Assembly (NCBI GenBank): GCA_900552425.1 | Contig: URZR01000008.1 | Coordinates: 1-20,676 of the forward strand | Length of the DNA: 20,676 nt | Source: an uncultured Collinsella sp. | GTDB lineage: Bacteria; Actinomycetota; Coriobacteriia; Coriobacteriales; Coriobacteriaceae | Direction of reading: 5' to 3' | Program-made: the position numbers and the translations under genes | Part shown: in pieces, positions 6,721 to 14,044 of the stretch | How positions within the stretch are numbered: the stretch's first letter is position 1 | How the letters are laid out: each line of letters starts with the position of its first letter | The notes under the pieces: generated by a model | Seen by the model: only the letters and a program-made list of their open reading frames with translations | Told to the model about the DNA's origin: nothing | Databases searched by the model: none

Positions 6721-7437
6721 ATGCCGGGCTTGGGAACAATCATCAACGTTGCGCTTTTAGTTGCGGGCGGTCTTTTGGGATTAGCGGGCGGCCGCTTCAT
6801 TACACCGCGCATCCAAGACACGCTCATGAAAGCATCGGGGCTGTGCGTCCTGTTTATCGGCCTGGGCGGCACCATGCAAAAGATGCTCATCATCGATGGA
6901 AAGGCGCTAGCGACCACCGGTACCACCATGCTCATCGTCTCATTTGCGCTCGGCTCGCTCATCGGCGAGGCCGTCAACTTGGAAGCCGCCATCGAGAACC
7001 TTGGCGAATGGCTCAAGCGCAAGACTGGCAGTGAGGGCGATAACGAGTTCACCAACGCTTTTGTCTCGACTTCACTCACCGTGTGCATTGGCGCCATGGC
7101 CATTGTGGGATCGATCCAGGACGGTCTGCTCGGCGACTGGTCAACGCTTGCCCTCAAGGGCGCACTGGACTGCATCATCGTCTGCACCATGACGGCCTCG
7201 CTTGGCCGCGGCTGCATCTTCTCGGCCCTGCCCGTCGCCGTGTTCCAGGGGACGATCACGCTGTTTGCCGGCGCACTCTCCCCCATCATGACCACGGCAG
7301 CCCTCGACAGCCTTTCGCTCGTAGGCTCCATGCTCATCTTCTGCGTCGGCGTCAACCTCATCCGTCCTCAGACCTTCCACACGGCCAATATGCTTCCCTC
7401 CGTCGTCATCGCCGTCATATACGCCCTCCTGTTCTAA
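6721..7437 (+). CDS. DUF554 family integral membrane protein (YdfK-like)
   Basis: A 238-residue, very hydrophobic protein with about seven membrane segments. The opening MPGLGTIINVALLVAGGLLGL, the following GGRFITPRIQDTLMKASGLCVLFIGLGG, and the internal segments ALGSLIGEAVNLE and FVSTSLTVCIGAMAIVGSI are characteristic of DUF554. Members are widespread in Firmicutes and anaerobic bacteria. Their transport substrate, if any, is not established. The start is ATG 6721 because of the strong ribosome site. It stands alone between the surface cluster and the TerB module, and appears to have its own promoter region containing an inverted repeat. The length is normal for the family and nothing is missing. 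Confidence 0.9.
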   Translation: MPGLGTIINVALLVAGGLLGLAGGRFITPRIQDTLMKASGLCVLFIGLGGTMQKMLIIDGKALATTGTTMLIVSFALGSLIGEAVNLEAAIENLGEWLKRKTGSEGDNEFTNAFVSTSLTVCIGAMAIVGSIQDGLLGDWSTLALKGALDCIIVCTMTASLGRGCIFSALPVAVFQGTITLFAGALSPIMTTAALDSLSLVGSMLIFCVGVNLIRPQTFHTANMLPSVVIAVIYALLF

Positions 7438-7479
7438 ATCTATCAACGCAGCGGTATCTCGAACATCTGTTTGATGCTG

Positions 7480-7488
7480 TGCTATGAT
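7480..7488 (+). promoter_or_regulatory. Candidate extended -10 promoter of the TerB-ATPase-helicase module
   Basis: TGCTATGAT matches an extended -10 element (TGn followed by TATGAT); the -35 region is weak. It lies 38 bases before the GTG start and is flanked by an 8-bp inverted repeat, AACGCAGC (7445-7452) and GCTGCGTT (7503-7510), which could be an operator or coincidence. Confidence 0.4.
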
Positions 7489-7525
7489 ATGAGGTCACCG
7501 AAGCTGCGTTAGGAGAGGAGAAGCG

Positions 7526-9280
7526 GTGGCCGACCAGGACATCAAGATGCTCATCGAGCGCATTATGGCCGAGGCCCGGACCCATCAGTCCGCCCGCTTC
7601 TCAAACGAAACCTACGCAGACGAGCCGATTCTCAAAACCGGCCGACAGATGCAGAATTTCCTCCCCGACCAGTACCGTAAAATGCGCGAGATATCGCGCT
7701 GGCAGGATGACCCCAAGGGCGGTGCGGGCCGCTGGCTTTCGGAAGCCGAGCTTTTTTACCGCCAGGGCCTGCTGATGGCCGACTTTGAGGACGACTGTCC
7801 CTACAACGGCACCTTTAAGTCGTACTTTCCCACCTACAACGCCATGAGCGACCGGCAACTGCGCGGCTACTTTACCTGGCGTGCCCAAGTGCGCCGCGGA
7901 ACCGTCGAGGAAACGTCTACGTCCTTTGCCTTTCTGTATCTCTATGAGCTGATCTGCGGCATTGGCGTAGATAATCCACTCGATGGTTTTAACAAGATCA
8001 AGGCTTTTTGGGATGTCTATCGCGCCTTCGAGCCCGGCATCGACCGGTTTGCGCGCGTGTGGCTGCAAGATTACGCCGTGTTCCACGGGCTCGACCCCAA
8101 GCTGCTTCGCGACTCTAAAACCGTCATGTTCGATAACGCCCTTATCGAACTGCGGCGCGCGGCACGAGACCTTGTACCGGCACCGTCCGGCCAGACCCCT
8201 AAGCGTCGCAAAACCTCCGAGCCCACGCTCCCCCTTCCGCCCGATGAGGTGCGCGAGGAGCGACTCATGGCCGCCATCAACGCCCTCTCCACGTACAACC
8301 TAAGTAGCTCGCGGCTCGACCGCAGCCATCACCGCGATCTGCGCCACGTGGCGTGCGCCGTGTATGTCCGCATGGCGCGCTACTACGACACGCACCGAAA
8401 GACCGGCATCGTGGCAAGTTTATTTGGGGAGGAGACGGCAATGCCCTACACCATGTTTGCCTCGGCCGTATTCTTTGCGCCCGAGCGCCACGAGGACTGC
8501 GAATACCGTCTGGACCCCATCCATATCTACCGTTGCCAAAACGGCTTTTGGGAATGCATGCGTATCCACGGTAGTAGGCAAAAGAGCAGCAAGCTCGGTG
8601 AAATGATGCGCGCCTGCGACCAACGCCTGCGCCTAGCCCTGGACCCTGCCCATCCCCTTAAGGAAGAAAAGGTCCCCAAATATCTGGCCAAGATTATCGA
8701 TGACGAGATTGTGGCATGGCTTTCGTGGGACGCCGCACACCAGCCCGTCAAGATCAATATCGATCTGAGTCAGCTGGGGCACATTCGGAGCGCCGCTGCG
8801 CAAACGCGCGAAGCGCTTTTGATCGACGAGGAACGCGAGGACGGCGCGTCCGCAGAAGCCGAGGTAGCGGACTCAGGGCAACCGGAAGCCGAGCCCGTAG
8901 CCGACGCGATGGTCGAGGCGGTCGCGGCGGCTGCAGGGCAGGACGAGTCCGACGAGCCGACCATATCCACCGAACAGTTTGGTGTCGTGGCACCGCTTCT
9001 CGCGCCGACGCCCGCGTTCGCAGCTGCTACGCCCGCTGACGCCACAAACGAACTCGCGCCCGCCGCAAACGCCTATCTCCGCGCTCTGCTCGAGCACAAT
9101 GCAGTACAGGCGGAATCGGCAGTAGTGCAATCGGGGCAGAGCGAGGACATGCTCGTCGATGCCATCAACGAGGCGCTCTTTGACCTGGTGGGCGACACCG
9201 TAATTGAATTTAGCGCAGCAGGGCCGCAGATTATCGAGGACTACGAAGCAGACGTGAGAGGATACCTAGACCATGAGTGA
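7526..9280 (+). CDS. TerB_N / TerB_C domain protein
   Basis: A 584-residue protein starting at GTG 7526 with AGGAGAGGAG just upstream. Residues about 75-200 match the TerB N-terminal domain: FYRQGLLMADFEDD, YFPTYNAMSDRQLRGYFTWR (101-120), VRRGTVEET, FAFLYLYELICGIGVDNP. Residues about 200-410 are a conserved helical middle part. Residues about 420-505 are an Ala/Glu-rich, probably disordered linker. Residues 510-584 match the TerB C-terminal domain, with the typical DAINEALFDLVGDTVIE and IIEDYEADVRGYL. TerB domains are metal-binding helical modules of Ter-linked stress and defence systems; this N/C pair recurs beside an ATPase and a helicase. The stop overlaps the ATPase start by eight bases, so the two are translationally coupled. 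I infer a scaffold or sensor role for the complex; no enzymatic motif is visible. Confidence 0.88.
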   Translation: MADQDIKMLIERIMAEARTHQSARFSNETYADEPILKTGRQMQNFLPDQYRKMREISRWQDDPKGGAGRWLSEAELFYRQGLLMADFEDDCPYNGTFKSYFPTYNAMSDRQLRGYFTWRAQVRRGTVEETSTSFAFLYLYELICGIGVDNPLDGFNKIKAFWDVYRAFEPGIDRFARVWLQDYAVFHGLDPKLLRDSKTVMFDNALIELRRAARDLVPAPSGQTPKRRKTSEPTLPLPPDEVREERLMAAINALSTYNLSSSRLDRSHHRDLRHVACAVYVRMARYYDTHRKTGIVASLFGEETAMPYTMFASAVFFAPERHEDCEYRLDPIHIYRCQNGFWECMRIHGSRQKSSKLGEMMRACDQRLRLALDPAHPLKEEKVPKYLAKIIDDEIVAWLSWDAAHQPVKINIDLSQLGHIRSAAAQTREALLIDEEREDGASAEAEVADSGQPEAEPVADAMVEAVAAAAGQDESDEPTISTEQFGVVAPLLAPTPAFAAATPADATNELAPAANAYLRALLEHNAVQAESAVVQSGQSEDMLVDAINEALFDLVGDTVIEFSAAGPQIIEDYEADVRGYLDHE

Positions 9281-10577
9281 TACCGCATCCGCAGCACCTC
9301 GCGTGCCCAAGCGCGTCGCTGCCGTCATTCTCAACTCGCTCAAGGGCGGCGTGGTCCCGCGCATCGGCCTTCCTTACATCACCGTAGGGCGCGAGGTCGA
9401 GATCCGCGCCCTGCTCACCGATTTGAGTCTCATCGCCGATGGCGGCGCGAGCTTCCGCTTTTTAGTCGGTCGCTACGGCGCCGGCAAGAGCTTTTTGCTC
9501 CAGACTATCCGCACGCACGCCATGGGCGAGGGGTTCGTCGTCGCTGATGCCGACCTGTCGCCCGAGCGCCGCCTGCAGGGCGGTCAGGGACAGGGCCTTG
9601 CCACCTACCGTGAGCTCATCCGCAACATATCGACTAAAACGCGCCCCGAGGGCGGTGCGCTCAACCTTATCTTGGATCGCTGGGTCGCCTCGTGCGCCGA
9701 CGTCGACGAGTCGGTCGTCAATGCCCAACTGGCCCCGCTCGAGGAGATGGTCCACGGCTTCGACTTCACCCGCATGCTCCGCCGCTATCGCATGGCCGCA
9801 TCCGGGGGCGACGAAGAGACCATGAGCCGCGTGACCAAATGGATTCGCGGCGAATACCGCACCAAGAGCGAGGCACGCGCCGAGCTGGGCTCCTCGACCA
9901 TCATCAGCGATGACGACTGGTACGACTACGTTAAGCTCATTGCGCGCTTTTTGGTCTGCAGCGGCTACAAGGGCATGCTGGTGCTCATCGACGAACTCGT
10001 GAATCTGTATAAGATTCCCAATGCCATCACGCGCCAGTACAACTACGAGAAGATCCTGACCATGTACAACGACACACTTCAGGGCAAGGCACAGTACCTG
10101 GGCATGATCATGGGCGGCACGCCAACCTCCATCGAAGACCGCCGCCGCGGCGTGTTCTCCTACGAGGCTCTGCGCAGCCGACTCGCTCAGGGTCGCTTTG
10201 CGCGCGAGGACCTTAAGGACATGCTCGCGCCCATCATCCGCCTGCAGCCGCTCACCTACGAGGAGCTACTGGTGCTCATCGAAAAACTCATGCAAATTCA
10301 CGCCGGCTACTTTGGCTGGACGCCCACGCTTACCGAGAACGACTTGGTGGACTTCCTCAAGATCGAGTTCGGTCGTGTGGGAGCCGACACGCATCTGACG
10401 CCGCGTGAAGTCATTCGTGACTTTATCGAGTTGCTCGACATCCTATGCCAAAACCCCGACGCCAACGTGGCCGAGCTGCTGCAAAGCGTCGGCGGCGACG
10501 CGCTGGCGCCGGCAGCCGCAACAGGCGACACCGATACCGCAGGCGGCGACCGTAACTTCGCCGAATTCACCATCTAA
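9273..10577 (+). CDS. BrxD-like P-loop ATPase (DUF2791 family)
   Basis: A 434-residue AAA-type ATPase. The Walker A motif is GRYGAGKS (66-73), Walker B is MLVLIDE (235-241), and MGGTP near 280-284 fits the sensor-1 strand. The opening VILNSLKGGVVPRIGLPYITVGRE (the sequence around residues 18-41) and the segment SPERRLQGGQGQGLATYREL (96-115) are typical of DUF2791 proteins named BrxD in BREX/Pgl clusters. BrxD is encoded next to the BrxHI helicase in type 2 BREX, but its action is not settled; a role as a DNA-acting motor or loader is inference. The gene overlaps the TerB gene by eight bases and is followed, after 116 bases containing a 10-bp hairpin, by the helicase. The C-terminus is low-complexity Ala/Gly/Asp. 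No pglZ or pglX gene is present in the window. Confidence 0.88.
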   Translation: MSDTASAAPRVPKRVAAVILNSLKGGVVPRIGLPYITVGREVEIRALLTDLSLIADGGASFRFLVGRYGAGKSFLLQTIRTHAMGEGFVVADADLSPERRLQGGQGQGLATYRELIRNISTKTRPEGGALNLILDRWVASCADVDESVVNAQLAPLEEMVHGFDFTRMLRRYRMAASGGDEETMSRVTKWIRGEYRTKSEARAELGSSTIISDDDWYDYVKLIARFLVCSGYKGMLVLIDELVNLYKIPNAITRQYNYEKILTMYNDTLQGKAQYLGMIMGGTPTSIEDRRRGVFSYEALRSRLAQGRFAREDLKDMLAPIIRLQPLTYEELLVLIEKLMQIHAGYFGWTPTLTENDLVDFLKIEFGRVGADTHLTPREVIRDFIELLDILCQNPDANVAELLQSVGGDALAPAAATGDTDTAGGDRNFAEFTI

Positions 10578-10610
10578 CCTGCCAAAAAGGAACAGGTCTA
10601 TTTTGGCAGG
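10578..10610 (+). promoter_or_regulatory. Intercistronic hairpin between ATPase and helicase genes
   Basis: CCTGCCAAAA (10578-10587) begins immediately after the ATPase stop codon and pairs perfectly with TTTTGGCAGG (10601-10610) around a 13-base loop. There is no T tract afterwards, so a processing, stability or attenuation role is more likely than strict termination. Confidence 0.6.
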
Positions 10611-10681
10611 CTCTATCTGGGCAAACGTTGAAGCAGTAATGCAGCAAGCCACTGCCCGCCGCGTTGAGAGATTCGCTTTTG

Positions 10682-10689
10682 AAAGGAGG
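10682..10689 (+). promoter_or_regulatory. Ribosome binding site fixing the helicase start
   Basis: AAAGGAGG four bases before GTG 10694. The frame is open further upstream (ATG 10664), but that extension has no ribosome site and includes this one. Confidence 0.8.
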
Positions 10690-10693
10690 CCTC

Positions 10694-13138
10694 GTGAACG
10701 CCTTTGACCGCTACGCCCCGTTTATCCAAGACTTCATCTACTCCCACGATTGGGAGAGCTTGCGCTCTATCCAGGTTGCGGCAGCTGATGCCATCTTTAA
10801 CACGCAAGATAATGTGCTCCTGACGGCATCCACGGCTTCCGGCAAAACCGAGGCGGCCTTCTTTCCCATCCTGACCGAATTTTGGGAGAACCCGCCCACG
10901 AGCGTGGGCGCCCTCTACATTGGCCCCCTCAAAGCGCTCATCAATGATCAGTTCGTCCGTCTCAATGACCTGTGCGAAAAAGCCGACATCCCCGTCTGGC
11001 ACTGGCATGGCGATGTCTCGCAGTCGCACAAGGCCAAGCTCATCAAAAAGCCAAGCGGCATCTTGCAGATTACGCCCGAGTCGCTCGAGGCGCTCTTAAT
11101 CCATAAGCACATGGCGATCCCGCGCATGTTCTGCGACCTGCGCTATGTGGTCATCGACGAGGTCCATTCGCTCATGCGCGGCGACCGCGGCGGGCAGACG
11201 CTCTGTCTTATCGAGCGCCTCTCGCGCATGGCAGGCGTGCAGCCCCGCCGCATTGGCCTTTCGGCCACCATCGGCGACCCCGAGCACACGGGCGCCTTTC
11301 TCTCGCAGGGAACGGGGCGCGACTGCGTTATCCCCCGCTTTGAAGAACCGCGCCGCGTGTGGCGTATCTCCATGGAGCACTTCTACAACTCGGGCCCCCA
11401 GGCTCAGCAACGAGGATTCGTAGGCACAGGTCCACAAGAAGCCGAGGTGCTTGCTTGCGAGCGTATTGAGACGGCGGCGCCCGCGGCGCTGCCCGCATCC
11501 GGACAAGACATGTGCCACAGCGGACAGCTTACACAGGAAGAACACCGTCAACGTCGTGAGCAGGCGCGGGGCAAGGCCGCTCCCAAAGACCGTCGCACTT
11601 CCTCGGCCCCCGAGGGCGAAGTCGACATCCCACGAGCGACCGAGCAGGCGCTTCTCAACCCCACCGACACGGCGCCCGAAAACGCCGACCCCGGCATGGG
11701 CTATATCTTTGAGCATACGCGCGGCCGCAAATGCCTGGTCTTTGCCAACTCGCGCGAGGAGGCAGAGGCCGTGTGCTCCATGCTGCGCAGCTACTGCGAG
11801 AGCCGGCACGAGCCCGACCGTTTTCTCATCCATCACGGCAATCTTTCGGCATCGCTACGCGAGACGGCCGAGGAGCTCATGCGCGACGAGGAGCAGACGC
11901 AGACAACCGTCACCACCTCTACGTTGGAGCTCGGTATCGATATCGGCCGCCTGGAGCGCGCCTTCCAGATTGACGCGCCGTTTACCGTCAGCTCCTTTTT
12001 GCAGCGCATGGGGCGCACAGGCCGTCGCGATCTTCCGCCCGAGATGTGGTTTGTCATGCGCGAGGAAGAGCCCGAGCCGCGCACGACGATGCCCGAAACC
12101 ATTCCCTGGAAGCTCCTGCAGGGCATCGCGCTCGTACAACTCTATCGCGAGGAAAAGTGGGTCGAGCCACCCGAGCTCGATCGTCTCCCCTACAGCCTGC
12201 TCTATCACCAGACTATGTCGACCCTCGCCAGCACCGGCGAGCTCACGCCGGCCGAACTTGCCCAGCGCGTGCTCACGCTCAGCTATTTCCACCGTGTCTC
12301 GGCAGACGATTACCGTGTGCTGCTACGTCACCTCATTAAGATCGACCATATCCAGGTCACCGAAGGTGGCGGGCTCATCGTGGGTCTCGCGGGCGAGCGC
12401 ATCATCAACAACTTTAAGTTCTACGCCGTATTCCAGGAAAACGAGGAGTTCACCGTTCGCAGCGAGTCGGCCGAGTTGGGCACGATCGTCAATCCGCCAC
12501 CGCCCGGTGAGCGCATCGCCATCGCCGGACACTGCTGGATTGTCGAGGAAGTGGACTGGAAGCGCCACACTGTCTTTGCCACGCAGGTCAAGGGCCGGGT
12601 GCCGGCCTACTTTGGCGACTGCCCCGGCGACATTAACACGCATGTGCTCGAGCGCATGCGCCAAGCGCTCACTGAGCACGCAGCATATCCGTACCTTATG
12701 GGTAACGCACGGGCTCGCTTGGCGCAGGCTCGTCATACCGCCGAGATTTCGGGCGCGGGAACTAAGCCGCTCATCAACCTGGGTGGCGACACCTGGGTGC
12801 TCTTCCCCTGGTTGGGCAGCTACGCCTTCCTAGCACTCGAGCGCATGCTTAAAATCAAATGCGCCGCTGAGCTGGGCCTTCGCGGACTCGACCCGTCACG
12901 CCCGTACTTTATGCAGTTTAAGATGAAGGCCGACGAGGAGACGTTCTTTGAGGTGCTCGCCGCCGAGGCCGAGAAGGACTTCGATCCCATCGAGCTCGTC
13001 TATCCTGGCGAGGTGCCTTACTTTGACCGCTACGACGAGTTTGTTCCCGAAGAGCTCGTGCGCAAGGGCTTTGCGGAAGGCGTGCTCGACATAGAGGGCA
13101 TGAAGCAGCGCGTTCACGGCTGGCGCGACCACGCCTAA
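10694..13138 (+). CDS. BrxHI/Lhr-like superfamily 2 DEAD/DEAH-box helicase
   Basis: An 814-residue SF2 helicase from GTG 10694. Motifs in order: RSIQVAAADAI (25-35, Q-like), Walker A TASGKTEA (47-54), PLKALINDQ (78-86), TPES (127-130), DEVH (155-158), SAT (190-192), LVFANSREEA (348-357), TTSTLELGIDIG (407-418) and QRMGRTGRR (437-445). All ATPase and translocation motifs are intact. Residues about 240-335, between the two RecA domains, are a hydrophilic insert with low complexity. The C-terminal half contains a winged-helix/OB-like region as in Lhr-type helicases. In type 2 BREX the brxHI gene follows brxD, exactly as here. The TerB, ATPase and helicase genes all lie in one direction within 5.6 kb. 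I infer an ATP-driven complex acting on nucleic acid, perhaps in phage defence or repair. Confidence 0.9.
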   Translation: MNAFDRYAPFIQDFIYSHDWESLRSIQVAAADAIFNTQDNVLLTASTASGKTEAAFFPILTEFWENPPTSVGALYIGPLKALINDQFVRLNDLCEKADIPVWHWHGDVSQSHKAKLIKKPSGILQITPESLEALLIHKHMAIPRMFCDLRYVVIDEVHSLMRGDRGGQTLCLIERLSRMAGVQPRRIGLSATIGDPEHTGAFLSQGTGRDCVIPRFEEPRRVWRISMEHFYNSGPQAQQRGFVGTGPQEAEVLACERIETAAPAALPASGQDMCHSGQLTQEEHRQRREQARGKAAPKDRRTSSAPEGEVDIPRATEQALLNPTDTAPENADPGMGYIFEHTRGRKCLVFANSREEAEAVCSMLRSYCESRHEPDRFLIHHGNLSASLRETAEELMRDEEQTQTTVTTSTLELGIDIGRLERAFQIDAPFTVSSFLQRMGRTGRRDLPPEMWFVMREEEPEPRTTMPETIPWKLLQGIALVQLYREEKWVEPPELDRLPYSLLYHQTMSTLASTGELTPAELAQRVLTLSYFHRVSADDYRVLLRHLIKIDHIQVTEGGGLIVGLAGERIINNFKFYAVFQENEEFTVRSESAELGTIVNPPPPGERIAIAGHCWIVEEVDWKRHTVFATQVKGRVPAYFGDCPGDINTHVLERMRQALTEHAAYPYLMGNARARLAQARHTAEISGAGTKPLINLGGDTWVLFPWLGSYAFLALERMLKIKCAAELGLRGLDPSRPYFMQFKMKADEETFFEVLAAEAEKDFDPIELVYPGEVPYFDRYDEFVPEELVRKGFAEGVLDIEGMKQRVHGWRDHA

Positions 13139-13152
13139 GACCAGTCTTTTTT
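13137..13152 (+). terminator. Weak candidate terminator after the helicase gene
   Basis: A very short stem (AAGA/TCTT around CCAG) continues into a run of eight Ts broken by one C, at the end of the helicase gene. The stem is too short to be convincing, but the location between convergent genes fits. Confidence 0.3.
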
Positions 13153-13165
13153 GGGACGGGGAGAC

Positions 13166-14044
13166 TTACTTGTCGTGAAGGACGGTGCCGAGGAAGTCGG
13201 TGTCGAAGGGCACGGCTTCGGCAAAGGCGTAGTCGCCGTCGCTGGCGATGAGCAGGTAGTTTTCCTCGCCGCTGAACTTCGCATCGCCACATGGGACCAC
13301 CCAGGCGTGGACGAATACCTCGAGTGCCGTGGCAGCGCAGTCGCGAAGGAACGTCACATCGCTCCCCTCGTTTGCGCTCACGATATTGGCCACGTAGATA
13401 CCCCCGGGGTTCAGGCTGCCCCGCGCCAGACGCAGCGCCTCAACGGTCGCCAGCTCGCGCACGGGCTCGGCACCGCCAAAGCAATCGCTCACGACCACGT
13501 CGTAGCGACGATGGCCCACGCTCGTCACACCCAGATACGAGCGAGCCTCAGCGGTAATCACCCGCAGGCGATCGCCCACCGCGTGCTCCAGTTCATCCAG
13601 ATAGAACCAACGGCGCGCCAGGCGCGTAATCTCGGCATCGTACTCAATGACATCCATGCGCAAGCTCTCGTGCGACATCAGCGCAAACTTGGGATAGGCA
13701 AACCCGCCGCCGCCCAGCATAAGCACACGGTCGATACCGTGACCATAAGCGTCACGCATTGCATCCTCGGCCTCAAACGCATCGTCAAACGCACGATAGT
13801 ACGCAAAGACGGGCTCCGCCCAGCGCTCGCCAACGTAACTCGCGCTTTGGTAGACGCCGCCTTGCACCAATACGCGAACTTCGTCGCCGCCCTCATCGTG
13901 CACGCGCTTCACACGTGCCAGCCCATTGCGGGTCCTCGCGACCTGCAGACAGGCAGCACGAACAGCGACGGCGGCCGCACCAAGCGCCGCGGCTCCCAGA
14001 GCAACGCCGGCAACGACGCCGGCAGAAACACTCGGCTTGTTCAT
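13166..14044 (-). CDS. Membrane-anchored spermidine-synthase-like protein
   Basis: A 292-residue protein. Residues about 5-33 are one hydrophobic helix (SAGVVAGVALGAAALGAAAVAV), followed by a Rossmann domain with VLMLGGGGFAYP, then VIEYDAEITRLARRWF (post-I acidic residue) and YDVVVSDCFGG. This is the aminopropyltransferase/methyltransferase fold of SpeE-like proteins. Genuine spermidine synthases have GGGDG in motif I and an aspartate-rich active site; here the Asp is replaced (GGGGFAYP), as in membrane-linked SpeE-like proteins of unknown activity. It is therefore probably not a true spermidine synthase. ATG 14044 follows the elp3 stop codon with no gap, and an AAAGGAG ribosome site lies inside the elp3 end, so the two are co-translated. 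A SAM-dependent enzyme next to a radical-SAM enzyme is suggestive, but no joint function is known. Confidence 0.82.
   Translation of the reverse strand: MNKPSVSAGVVAGVALGAAALGAAAVAVRAACLQVARTRNGLARVKRVHDEGGDEVRVLVQGGVYQSASYVGERWAEPVFAYYRAFDDAFEAEDAMRDAYGHGIDRVLMLGGGGFAYPKFALMSHESLRMDVIEYDAEITRLARRWFYLDELEHAVGDRLRVITAEARSYLGVTSVGHRRYDVVVSDCFGGAEPVRELATVEALRLARGSLNPGGIYVANIVSANEGSDVTFLRDCAATALEVFVHAWVVPCGDAKFSGEENYLLIASDGDYAFAEAVPFDTDFLGTVLHDK

Noticed and set aside
11451..12833. A 460-codon plus-strand frame inside the helicase gene
   Set aside because: It is a +1 shadow of the helicase, rich in Arg/Ser/Pro, with no motif.
7526..13138. Complete BREX system
   Set aside because: Only the brxD- and brxHI-like genes are present; no PglZ, PglX, BrxC/PglY or PglW homologue is found in the window.
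13166..14044. Genuine spermidine synthase (speE)
   Set aside because: Motif I lacks the GGGDG aspartate and the protein has an N-terminal membrane helix.
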